49,490 nt of DNA, from positions 1 through 49,490 of the forward strand of contig JADHSL010000014.1 in the NCBI GenBank assembly GCA_016776925.1. The letters are read 5' to 3'. Both the position numbers and the translations under genes were made by a program. The stretch comes from Pirellulales bacterium. GTDB taxonomy: Bacteria; Planctomycetota; Planctomycetia; Pirellulales; UBA1268. The notes under the pieces were generated by a model. It was not told where the DNA came from and did not search any database. It saw only the letters and a program-made list of their open reading frames with translations. Below, one piece after another: positions 1 to 8,211 of the stretch; position 1 is the stretch's first letter; every line of letters begins with the position of its first letter.

Positions 1-302
1 GCCTGCCGATTGCCACGAATTTCAGCATGGCCCAAATGGAGGCCAGTCATAAGGACACATCTTGATGGCGCGCACACTGGTGCACCAGAATAAAACTGGG
101 TAAATCGTTGACCAGAAACAGCAAGACGATCAATGTTTGGAGTCGGAATTTTTTGCTGGCCGTAACAGCCAAGCTCGCCCCAGCCCAAGTCATCAGCAAC
201 AATAAGCACGACGTTTAGTCTGGCAGCTACGCTCTGAGAGGCTGAAAAAATTGTTGCGGCACACAGTGACGTACAGAGCACTACACGACAGAAATTTTTC
301 AT
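1..302 (-). CDS. Secreted sulfatase, N-terminal part (runs off left edge)
   Basis: About 100 codons are visible, reading leftwards from an ATG at 300-302 that follows a purine-rich GGGGG ribosome binding site. Residues 1-27 look like a signal peptide (charged start, hydrophobic core, end near SVAA). The mature part opens with [20 protein letters not shown], the classic sulfatase start whose paired aspartates (37-38) bind calcium. C77-A-P-S-R81 is the sulfatase signature in which the cysteine is oxidised to formylglycine, the catalytic nucleophile. This places it in the arylsulfatase (alkaline phosphatase superfamily) class, exported and probably acting on sulfated polysaccharides. The substrate cannot be told and the C-terminal three quarters are missing. 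The enzyme able to make formylglycine is encoded at 29097-30320. Confidence 0.93.
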   Translation of the reverse strand, partial: MKNFCRVVLCTSLCAATIFSASQSVAARLNVVLIVADDLGWGELGCYGQQKIPTPNIDRLAVSGQRFTQFYSGAPVCAPSRCVLMTGLHLGHAEIRGNRQ

Positions 303-419
303 TCGAGACCCCCTGCAACAATATAACTCGTTTTTTATTCTACTTTTTCAAACCCTGACACGAAAACATCTGAGCAAATAGAGAGCACTCTTGAAAGTGC
401 ATAGCCCAATGAATGAGTT

Positions 420-1814
420 CTAGAGGCTTTCTTTACCCAAAGAGCTCAACAGCGGAACGAAACCAAGCCTCGCTGATGCAGGAAGCCGGTTATTGAGGCG
501 CTCTTTGTTACCACGAAGCCAACCAAGAGGGTGGCCTCGCCATGTGGCGACAACCCAACCATGTGGACCGGCTGGAAGAGAGAGCCCCTGTATGTAGTTT
601 TGCGCTTCACGATCACTTAGTTCGTGCGTTGCGCAGGGCCGCCAAAACTCATCTCTCCGTAAGGCAAGCGCATGCGATGGAAGCCATTGTTTCGCAGGCC
701 GATAGGCGATTTCACTATGTCGCCCGCACGGCATCTCAAGACGTCGCTCGATGTCCTTTGGCAGTTCTGCCCAACGGTTTGCCTGTTGAATTCGATAGCC
801 CCCTCGTGTGCTACCCACAGTTTCTTCACCTAACACCAGAGGATCTTCTTTCATTTCTCTCTTATTCGTATTTGTTTGGTCCGGAAATTGTTTCTCCGTC
901 AAACGCAAACGAACAGCGTAGGCCCCCGCACATCGATCACGATGTGGGTACAACCGATATCCTCCTGGTGAACGTGGGGTCTGCCATTGTTGTAATTCAG
1001 ACACCGTTTCTACACACCAGCCGTCATGTGTAGTAAGAAAGGTCTCGATAACATCTTCATTTTCAGCTGGCGCAAAAGTACATGTTGAGTAAACAAGTCG
1101 GCCACCAGGTCGCACAAGCTGTGCTGCTGCCGAAACTATCCGCTGCTGTCGCGCTGCTGAATGAGTAACTTGAGAATCTGAAAACGCAGCAAAGGACTGT
1201 CTCCCTCGCCCAACGAGCATTTGGCCCGTACACGGAGCGTCGACAAGCACAGCATCAAACTGTTGTGCCCACTGCAAATCCAACCGTTCAGGATCTTTTG
1301 ATGTGACGCAATAACGTGGAAAACCAACTCGTGCCAGATTGAACTCAAGAGCTGGGACTCGACCTCGAATTGGTTCATTCGCCAACAGAAAACCACTTCC
1401 TGGCCCTACCTTCTCAAGAATTGCTGAAGCCTTGCCACCTGGGGCTGCACACACATCTGCAACCCACTCATGCGGCTGAACATCGAGCAGACGAAGGGCC
1501 AACATGGATCCTGCATCCTGAATAAAATATGCACCAGCAGCATGTTCGAGAAACCGCCCAGGCTGATGTGTTTCATTACAAAAAAAACCTGCCGAATACC
1601 AAGGCACGGGTTCTGAAGAAAACGGCAGAAACCCATCACTCGCCGGTCCGTGTGCCTGTGGCAACCGCACTCGAACGGCTTTCGGCGGTCGTGCTCGAAG
1701 TGCCTCTGCTAACACGACTTGCTCATCAGAAGGCAGCACGCCATCCAGATTTCCCAACGGGGGACCAACCCTGGCTTTCTGCTTAAGACGATGTTGCTTT
1801 TTTTGTTTTGACAT
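420..1814 (-). CDS. rsmF: 16S rRNA (cytosine-C5)-methyltransferase, RsmF/RsmB-like
   Basis: 464 residues from ATG 1814; a GTG four codons upstream is possible. The class I SAM-methyltransferase core is clear: VCAAPGGKA is the SAM-binding loop of the NOL1/NOP2/Sun family, DAPCTG carries the motif IV cysteine and YSTCTFAPAENE the motif VI cysteine that attacks C6 of the target cytosine. The C-terminal third ends in GWVVATWRGHPLGWLRGNK, resembling the PUA-like RNA-binding end of RsmF/YebU rather than RsmB, which has an N-terminal NusB domain. It most likely makes m5C in 16S rRNA; the exact position (1407 in E. coli) is inference. It lies 43 nt downstream of the secreted glycosidase-like gene on the same strand. 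No clear intrinsic terminator follows. Confidence 0.85.
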   Translation of the reverse strand: MSKQKKQHRLKQKARVGPPLGNLDGVLPSDEQVVLAEALRARPPKAVRVRLPQAHGPASDGFLPFSSEPVPWYSAGFFCNETHQPGRFLEHAAGAYFIQDAGSMLALRLLDVQPHEWVADVCAAPGGKASAILEKVGPGSGFLLANEPIRGRVPALEFNLARVGFPRYCVTSKDPERLDLQWAQQFDAVLVDAPCTGQMLVGRGRQSFAAFSDSQVTHSAARQQRIVSAAAQLVRPGGRLVYSTCTFAPAENEDVIETFLTTHDGWCVETVSELQQWQTPRSPGGYRLYPHRDRCAGAYAVRLRLTEKQFPDQTNTNKREMKEDPLVLGEETVGSTRGGYRIQQANRWAELPKDIERRLEMPCGRHSEIAYRPAKQWLPSHALALRRDEFWRPCATHELSDREAQNYIQGLSLPAGPHGWVVATWRGHPLGWLRGNKERLNNRLPASARLGFVPLLSSLGKESL

Positions 1815-1857
1815 CACACAAATCACATGAACGCAAACATCTATGACATCACGTTGT

Positions 1858-3618
1858 CTACTTTTGAGGCACAGAAATAAAGTCGATGAGTGTAAATTGT
1901 CGAACCCCTGAAACAGTTGCCGTCAAATCGCCGTCTTCAACGCTTTTCTGCTCTGAACTGAACGCTCTCTGATGGACATCCGATCCATCTTTGTCATTCA
2001 TATCTTTTGTGACAATTTTCACTTGATAAGCCTGGCCGGGCTGAAATCCCTCGCCCCGAAAGTCGTGCAGACCCTTACCCGTATTAGCATGGAGACCCGT
2101 TTGTATTGTGCTTGGAATTGTGACTTTTGTGAATGTTTTGCCGTTTGCCCCCGATGCATAGATCAGCACTCGAAAAGATTTTTTTGTGCGATTGTATGAG
2201 GCAATACGGTATCGCTCATTCCCGGTAAATCCACTACCGGTTACAGCTATATCATTACCAACTTCACCTGCAACAGCATGGCGAATGACTTCATCAGTCC
2301 CTGCAGCAATCTGAGAAAACCATCGCCAGACATAGTAGTGAAGATGGTTCGGATCAGGTGGATTGATGTAATCATCGATCGTAAAAACATCACCCTCCAA
2401 CGGTCGAATCTGAAAACCCGCGTCGTTTCCAGCCAGCCCGATTTTCTGAGTCACGATACCTGGACCACCATCACTGGCTGAAATCACGAGTTCTGGTGCA
2501 ATCTTTGCGATACGACCGTTGTAATCTCGCCTCTTTGTCAATCCCATTGCCCAGCCGCTCGAATTATCTGACCAAGGAAGCTGAATCGTGTTAAGACCTC
2601 GCTCCATACACTTGCCAATGATTGTAAGTGTGCGGGCAAAAGCATCCTTCTCGTTTTTGATGCCATCTCCATTGACGTCAACTGCGCTTCCACCATCATC
2701 CCATGAAACCCAAGACTCAGCCGCAAGAACACTCTTGTGGTGATAGCCGGCGTTATCCAACTTATTCCGAACGAGTTCGTAGTTACCCCAAACAGAAGAT
2801 ACAAAACTGCCGTCCATGCCGCCGTATCCATCGTTCTGATCCGATACATTTAAATTCAATGCATCAACAGCCTTCATCAGATCATCACTCGCTACATAGC
2901 GGTCATAAAGTTCATTGACTCCGCGGCCACCCTTTACTGCGAGACCTTTCATCTGCCCGCAGTTTTCACATGGACTCATTCCAGATGTAGAAACAAGTAT
3001 TGGTAATTTCGGATCCTGTTCGTGCACCTGCCGTACAGCGTGAGCACCCTGAATAAAAATTTCATTGATTAAGAAATCAACATCGGCACCCTTCATCATT
3101 CCTTGATTGTTCACTTCATGAGACAGTTGATAAGAATCAACGCGTCCCTTGAAATGTTTTGCAATACGACTTATGAACGCCGGAAAAGCACCTCGCTGAG
3201 GGCGTTGGCCGCCAGCCTCACCAGACTCAGAAGCCCACGCAGGGCAATGAAAGAAAACAAATTCTACTTTTATTCCACGTTTTTTACACGCGTCTACTGC
3301 TTGCTCCATGGTCTGCAAATAACCAGACGGCTGGTTGAGATAATCTGTATTCTTTTCAGTTGGTTCGAGTGCTGGCCACGCCATCCAGAACTGTACATAA
3401 CTACTATCTTGGGCTATGACCGGGCGTTGTGCATCATAGATGTTATTTTCTGGCCGCCCAGAGAACGGCTGCCAACGTACACCAACCTGCATGTGGTCAG
3501 TTGTCCATACATACCCGTTGTTCTTGTTTTTTTCTTCCTTCGCATGAAGGCACTTCGTTACTCCAGCCATTCCGACAAGCACGGAGAATAAAACAGCAAG
3601 CCGTCGTAAAGAATCCAT
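1858..3618 (-). CDS. Secreted glycoside-hydrolase-like protein (clan GH-A-type barrel)
   Basis: 586 residues from ATG 3618, chosen because AAGGA lies 6 nt upstream and because it begins directly with a signal peptide (MDSLRRLAVLFSVLVGMAG). A longer frame starting at 3744 would overlap crcB. The first 400 residues read like a TIM barrel: a glutamate in SHEVNNQG (E168) and another in LAAESW (E301) sit where clan GH-A enzymes keep acid/base and nucleophile. Residues 313-324 (DVNGDGIKNEKD) form an EF-hand or dockerin-like calcium loop. The C-terminal 190 residues look beta-rich and could be an accessory domain. Family number and substrate are not recognised; hydrolase activity is inference from the two glutamates. 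Confidence 0.75.
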   Translation of the reverse strand: MDSLRRLAVLFSVLVGMAGVTKCLHAKEEKNKNNGYVWTTDHMQVGVRWQPFSGRPENNIYDAQRPVIAQDSSYVQFWMAWPALEPTEKNTDYLNQPSGYLQTMEQAVDACKKRGIKVEFVFFHCPAWASESGEAGGQRPQRGAFPAFISRIAKHFKGRVDSYQLSHEVNNQGMMKGADVDFLINEIFIQGAHAVRQVHEQDPKLPILVSTSGMSPCENCGQMKGLAVKGGRGVNELYDRYVASDDLMKAVDALNLNVSDQNDGYGGMDGSFVSSVWGNYELVRNKLDNAGYHHKSVLAAESWVSWDDGGSAVDVNGDGIKNEKDAFARTLTIIGKCMERGLNTIQLPWSDNSSGWAMGLTKRRDYNGRIAKIAPELVISASDGGPGIVTQKIGLAGNDAGFQIRPLEGDVFTIDDYINPPDPNHLHYYVWRWFSQIAAGTDEVIRHAVAGEVGNDIAVTGSGFTGNERYRIASYNRTKKSFRVLIYASGANGKTFTKVTIPSTIQTGLHANTGKGLHDFRGEGFQPGQAYQVKIVTKDMNDKDGSDVHQRAFSSEQKSVEDGDLTATVSGVRQFTLIDFISVPQK

Positions 3619-3709
3619 ACAACATCCTTCATAACCTGTTCGATATTGCCTCACATGAGACAAGCACTGCTTGCCGAAATAACGATGCTCTCTGGCTAAA
3701 AGATGCATT

Positions 3710-4096
3710 TTATCCAGCAAAGAATCGACCTGCAAAAACCCCAACCCAGACAGCTGCTAAACCAGAGATAGTTGTTCCGGCCATGTACGCTCCTGCAAGG
3801 GCAGGCTTTCCCTCTTGAAATAACTCGTATGACTGAAATGCAAAGCTTGAATACGTTGTGAATCCTCCAAGAAAACCTACCAACAATATTATTTCAAGAC
3901 CTGCCGGCAAGCTCATACGACCACGGCCAAGGGCTACAACCAATCCAAAAAGAAAACTACCAAATAGGTTGACCGCAAAAGTACCCCAAGGGAAATCACG
4001 ACCACACAATCGAACGGCTAACATTGTCACCAAAACACGCGAGAGTGTGCCAAGACCTCCGCCAACTGCCAGCCAGATTGCGTGTGAAAATGTCAT
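3710..4096 (-). CDS. crcB: Fluoride ion channel CrcB/Fluc
   Basis: 128 residues, the usual length for this family of dual-topology inner-membrane fluoride exporters. Four hydrophobic segments are visible. Family marks are GGGLGTLSR near the N-terminus, FAVNLFGSFLFG in helix 2 (the conserved asparagine lines the pore) and GFLGGFTTYSSFAFQ in helix 3, with the TTYS stretch that binds the central sodium and the phenylalanines that line the fluoride path. It is transcribed towards the glycosidase-like gene 91 nt away and is divergent from homospermidine synthase. A fluoride riboswitch was looked for upstream and not recognised. Confidence 0.95.
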   Translation of the reverse strand: MTFSHAIWLAVGGGLGTLSRVLVTMLAVRLCGRDFPWGTFAVNLFGSFLFGLVVALGRGRMSLPAGLEIILLVGFLGGFTTYSSFAFQSYELFQEGKPALAGAYMAGTTISGLAAVWVGVFAGRFFAG

Positions 4097-4381
4097 GCGT
4101 GTTTCTAATACAACCTGGCAGAGTCAATGATCGTAAACAATGCTTTGATTCAGGTAGTGAGAGAGAAAATACCTACTGTACCGCCTTCATATGCAACCAG
4201 CATCATAAAGAAATATTCAAAAATCTAAAACGTTCGTTTATTCACTTCCCGACACGTCTTTTACAAGCAATTCTATTGAAACCACGAATCGACGGTATAC
4301 TTCGTGCTCATTTCTGAACCATAGTTTTATGGACGTTACACTTTTGCGTGTATCACATTGCCTCAGGAGTTGGTTGCTCGC

Positions 4382-5845
4382 ATGATCACGTTTGACAACA
4401 AAATCTTGTTCGTTGGCTTTGGGTTTGTTGCTCGCTGCACGTTGCCAATTCTGCTCGACCACATAAAAATTGAACCTAAAAATATAACGATTATTGATTT
4501 TGAACCAGATGAAGATGCGCTGCGACCGTGGATCGAAAAAGGGGTCACATTCATCCAAGACAAGGTCTCTCCTGATAATTTAGGAAATGTGCTCGGTCGC
4601 CATGTCGGTGAAGGTGATCTGCTCATTGATCTCGCATGGAACATTGACTGTTGTGAGATTGTCAGTTGGTGCCATGACCATGGCGTGCTCTACCTGAATA
4701 CATCTGTTGAACTCTGGGATCCGTATGAACATGCGAAGGACGCTCATCCCACGCAACTCACTCTTTACTGGCGACATATGAACCTTCGTCGTATGACCTC
4801 TGAGTGGACTGAATCAGGACCAACAGCTGTCCTTGAACACGGTGCAAACCCAGGACTTATCAGTCATTTTACGAAGCAGGCCCTGCTCGATATTGCCGAC
4901 GCATGCCTTGAAGAACAAAAGTTTTCTGGCCAACAGGCCGAACGGATTGCACAGTATCGGAAAGCACACACTTTTAATTACCTTGCGAAAGAGTTAGGCG
5001 TAAAGGTTATTCACTGCAGTGAACGCGATACTCAGATTTCTAATTCACCGAAAGAAGTTGACGAGTTCGTTAACACCTGGAGCGTCGAGGGCTTTCGTGA
5101 AGAGGGGACAACTACTGCCGAGATGGGATGGGGCACTCACGAAAAAGAACTTCCTCCATTTGCATACGAACATACGGATGGACCGAAGAGCCAAATCTGT
5201 TTAGCTCGTATGGGAATGAACACGTACGTGTCGAGCTGGGTTCCAGATTACACCATCACAGGCATGGTGGTTCGACATGGTGAAGCTTTCAGTATCACTG
5301 AAAAACTCTCGGTTCGAGACAATGACGGTGCAACAATTTATCGCCCCACGGTGCACTATGCCTATTGCCCGTGTGATGCAGCCATCGCCAGTCTCTGGGA
5401 ACTTCGCGGCTACAACTATGAACTCCAACCACGTACCCGCATCATGACTGATGAAATCACACATGGAGCGGATATCCTTGGTGCTCTGGTTATGGGGCAT
5501 CCCCTCACATCTTGGTGGTGCGGGAGTGACCTGTCGATTGAGGAGTCGCGGCAACTTGTACCTCATCAAAATGCAACCACGATGCAGGTGGCAATTTCCG
5601 TAGTTGCCGCATGCATGTGGATGATTGAGCATCCACGAGAAGGCGTGCGACTTCCTGACGATTTACCTCACGACTATATTCTCAATATTGCGAAACCATA
5701 TCTCGGAAAATTCATTTCAGTACGCTCAGACTGGACACCCCTGAAAGACACGTCTGTCACATTTCACGGGTACAACGATCCTGATATTGATTCCGATGAC
5801 CCCTGGCAATTCAAGAATTTTCTGCAAACTGAGGACAAAGACTGA
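4382..5845 (+). CDS. hss: Homospermidine synthase
   Basis: 487 residues from ATG 4382, preceded by GGAG 12 nt upstream; an in-frame TTG at 4358 is less likely. The protein starts with a Rossmann fold (KILFVGFGFVARCTLPILL) followed by an acidic beta-2 end (IIDF), as in NAD-dependent saccharopine-dehydrogenase-like enzymes. DLAWNIDCCEIVSWCHDHG, the NTSVELWDPY stretch and LEHGANPGLISHF match bacterial homospermidine synthase (EC 2.5.1.44), which joins two putrescines with release of ammonia and recycles NAD. Length agrees with that family (about 480) and not with carboxynorspermidine dehydrogenase (about 400). The next gene, 73 nt away on the same strand, encodes an ornithine decarboxylase that would supply putrescine. 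Confidence 0.9.
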   Translation: MITFDNKILFVGFGFVARCTLPILLDHIKIEPKNITIIDFEPDEDALRPWIEKGVTFIQDKVSPDNLGNVLGRHVGEGDLLIDLAWNIDCCEIVSWCHDHGVLYLNTSVELWDPYEHAKDAHPTQLTLYWRHMNLRRMTSEWTESGPTAVLEHGANPGLISHFTKQALLDIADACLEEQKFSGQQAERIAQYRKAHTFNYLAKELGVKVIHCSERDTQISNSPKEVDEFVNTWSVEGFREEGTTTAEMGWGTHEKELPPFAYEHTDGPKSQICLARMGMNTYVSSWVPDYTITGMVVRHGEAFSITEKLSVRDNDGATIYRPTVHYAYCPCDAAIASLWELRGYNYELQPRTRIMTDEITHGADILGALVMGHPLTSWWCGSDLSIEESRQLVPHQNATTMQVAISVVAACMWMIEHPREGVRLPDDLPHDYILNIAKPYLGKFISVRSDWTPLKDTSVTFHGYNDPDIDSDDPWQFKNFLQTEDKD

Positions 5846-5918
5846 TTGACCATTTATCCAAAAATATTTCTTGTTTGCACATGGTTGAACTGATCGCCCT
5901 GCATGAGGCTTCATCCGA

Positions 5919-7052
5919 ATGAACAAAAAAACCTTGCTTCATCTCGCAAAGACTCACGGCACGCCTCTGTTTGTTATTGATCATGCAGAACTGCGAAAAA
6001 ATTACGCATTATTCCGAAAGCATTTTCCACGAGTACAGGCGTATTATGCCGTTAAAGTAAACAGCGACCCGTCTGTTGTGGAAACATTTTATAAACTTGG
6101 TGGTAGCTTCGATGTTGCCAGCATGCAGGAATTTCATACTGTCTATCATTTCATCGAAGGCTTACCGCCACAAGAACGCCAAGATTTTATTTGGGATAAA
6201 ATTATTTATGCCAATCCAATTAAGCCTACTGAAACGCTACAGGAACTTGACCGCTACAAACCACTCGTAACGTTTGATAACGAGGAAGAAGTCAAGAAAA
6301 TTGCAAAGCATGCGCCACATGCAGGGCTGGCCCTTCGACTTCGGGTGCCGAATACGGGATCGATGGTTGAATTGTCAAGTAAATTCGGCGCATTGCCAGG
6401 TGAAGCAGTCCAACTCATTACTTGCGCACACGATCACGGCCTGACCGTTGAAGGCGTATCATTTCATGTTGGAAGTCAGTGTACGAATCCTGAGAATTAT
6501 ATTCAGGCGATTCATCTTTCAGCAGGCATTTTTGCAGAAGCAAAGTCCCGTGGCTTCGATCTACAATTACTTGACATCGGTGGCGGCTTTCCTGCCGCGT
6601 ACGACGCAAGCGTGCCTAAGTTTGCAACATTAGCAAAAAAACTGAACCATGAACTTGACCGTTTATTTCCAAAGTCGATTGAAATCCTTGCTGAGCCGGG
6701 ACGATTTCTTGTTGCCTCTGCAGGATCTGCTGTTTCAAAAATTATTGGAAAAGCAGTTCGCAATGACAAACTCTGTTACTACGTAGACGATGGCGTTTAC
6801 CACACCTACTCGGGCATCATTTTTGACCACTGTACCTACCGTATGAAGAGTTTTAAATCTGGCCCAACACAACTGTGCGCTGTCTTCGGACCTACGTGTG
6901 ACGCGCTTGATACAATTAGCCTTGCTGAGCAACTGCCTGACCTGAAAATCGGAGACTACCTCTACAGCGACACGATTGGTGCCTATTCTGCGGCCAGTTC
7001 AACTCATTTCAATGGCTTCCCACCTGCAAAAGTGGTCCATGTGAATCGCTAA
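5919..7052 (+). CDS. Ornithine decarboxylase, alanine-racemase fold (fold III PLP)
   Basis: 377 residues. AYYAVKVNSD contains the lysine (K46) that forms the Schiff base with PLP, HVGSQ and GGGFPAAY line the phosphate pocket, EPGRFLVA follows, and FGPTCDALD holds the cysteine (C327) that donates a proton in decarboxylation. GPTCD followed by D is typical of ornithine decarboxylase (EC 4.1.1.17) rather than diaminopimelate or carboxynorspermidine decarboxylase. This is the eukaryotic/alphaproteobacterial-type enzyme, not the larger fold I SpeC. Ornithine versus lysine preference cannot be settled by eye. Pairing with homospermidine synthase implies ornithine to putrescine to homospermidine. 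The stop is 19 nt from the stop of the convergent methyltransferase gene. Confidence 0.88.
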   Translation: MNKKTLLHLAKTHGTPLFVIDHAELRKNYALFRKHFPRVQAYYAVKVNSDPSVVETFYKLGGSFDVASMQEFHTVYHFIEGLPPQERQDFIWDKIIYANPIKPTETLQELDRYKPLVTFDNEEEVKKIAKHAPHAGLALRLRVPNTGSMVELSSKFGALPGEAVQLITCAHDHGLTVEGVSFHVGSQCTNPENYIQAIHLSAGIFAEAKSRGFDLQLLDIGGGFPAAYDASVPKFATLAKKLNHELDRLFPKSIEILAEPGRFLVASAGSAVSKIIGKAVRNDKLCYYVDDGVYHTYSGIIFDHCTYRMKSFKSGPTQLCAVFGPTCDALDTISLAEQLPDLKIGDYLYSDTIGAYSAASSTHFNGFPPAKVVHVNR

Positions 7053-7071
7053 CACCATTCTTGAAAAGCAG

Positions 7072-8211
7072 TTACGGCCTTCTGACTGCCTCAATGATGT
7101 GGTACCCCTTCACAAGTTCCTGTGCTACGTCATTCCAACTCTCGGGCAACTGCTCTACATACCAGGTAGGTTGCTTTGTGATCAGAAGGAGAGTACCCCC
7201 AGGTGCAAGAGCAGCCTTGGCTGAGTTCACGAACATCTCGGCTATCCGAAAATCTGAGTAATAGGGTGGATTTGCAAGAACGAGATCATACCGCCCGGGA
7301 TCGGGAACCACCCCCGCAGACTCGAGGCAGACCGTAATATTGGGCAGCTTGTTTTCAGCTGCTGACTGTCGCAAACAGGCAACGGCACGCGCTGAAGAGT
7401 CAATCGCATAAATTTCTATTGATGGATGTCTTGCTGCGAGACCCAAACTGACACAACCTGACCCACAGCCTAATTCAAGAACACGAGCACCTTCAGCCAG
7501 GTCTACAGCATTCAGAAGATGACGTGCCGCTGGATCAATCCGACGATGTGCAAAAACACCAGGGCGACTCACCGCTGTAAGAAGACGTTCCCGGTCACGA
7601 AACACTACCTTGCACTCGAAGTCTCTGACTTTTTTTAACGGCCGTGTTTTCTGCACAATGTAACAGACCGTCGTCGGCTTTTCCGATGCCTCAGGCCGCA
7701 CCCGCACTGTCTCACCGGTTGCAGCCAGATGTGATCGCAACCATTTGTCTTGCGGGTTATCGACCGCGGCAACCAAGTGGCCGCCAATATCTAATGCTTG
7801 AAAGGCCGTCTGCAACACGTCACGAGTAAACTCGGCATCACCAGACTTAGAAACAGGAACAACAGCAAGGTCGTATTGGCCTCCGTGTGGGCTCGATGGA
7901 GCATCAGCTTCACAGTAGAGACCGAGTCGTGCGGGGAACTCCTGTACTGCACTGACTACCAACTGCTGCTGGTATTGGTCATGAAACCAAAGGCTTACTT
8001 CTGCATCTGGTCGAGTCTCGGCAAGTGTAATTGCTGCCTGTCCGCGACCGACTGTAGTGGCCAGAATGTGATCACCAGACACATCTTTAGCAATCATTGC
8101 AGCATGAAGTTCTGCTGGCCGAGCCGGAGGTAATTTCTCAAGGAGCGTAGGGATAGCAACAGCCTCTGTTTTGGCAAAACCATCTTCGAACACAAGAACC
8201 ACTGTATTCAA
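7072..8211 (-). CDS. RsmC/RlmG-like rRNA (guanine-N2)-methyltransferase
   Basis: 379 residues. The C-terminal half has a SAM-binding core (VLELGCGSGCVSLGLAARHP), an acidic ribose-binding position (AIDSSARA) and LVLANPPYY, the NPPY catalytic motif of N-methyltransferases on guanine or adenine. The N-terminal half looks like a degenerate methyltransferase repeat, the layout of RsmC and RlmG, so m2G in rRNA is the likely product; which site is unknown. The start is a TTG whose last two bases and next base form the TGA stop of the upstream M16 gene, suggesting translational coupling; a GTG three codons on (8202) is an alternative. No Shine-Dalgarno sequence is seen. It is the last gene of the M16 operon. 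Confidence 0.8.
   Translation of the reverse strand: MNTVVLVFEDGFAKTEAVAIPTLLEKLPPARPAELHAAMIAKDVSGDHILATTVGRGQAAITLAETRPDAEVSLWFHDQYQQQLVVSAVQEFPARLGLYCEADAPSSPHGGQYDLAVVPVSKSGDAEFTRDVLQTAFQALDIGGHLVAAVDNPQDKWLRSHLAATGETVRVRPEASEKPTTVCYIVQKTRPLKKVRDFECKVVFRDRERLLTAVSRPGVFAHRRIDPAARHLLNAVDLAEGARVLELGCGSGCVSLGLAARHPSIEIYAIDSSARAVACLRQSAAENKLPNITVCLESAGVVPDPGRYDLVLANPPYYSDFRIAEMFVNSAKAALAPGGTLLLITKQPTWYVEQLPESWNDVAQELVKGYHIIEAVRRP

Noticed and set aside
542-1033. Open frame of 163 codons on the plus strand
   Set aside because: It lies antisense inside rsmF, has no ribosome binding site and no recognisable protein pattern.
3619-3744. Longer start of the glycosidase-like protein
   Set aside because: It would overlap crcB and put 42 residues before a clear signal peptide; ATG 3618 has AAGGA at good distance.
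4097-4250. Fluoride riboswitch upstream of crcB
   Set aside because: The short conserved pseudoknot pattern of the crcB RNA motif was looked for on the minus strand and not seen.
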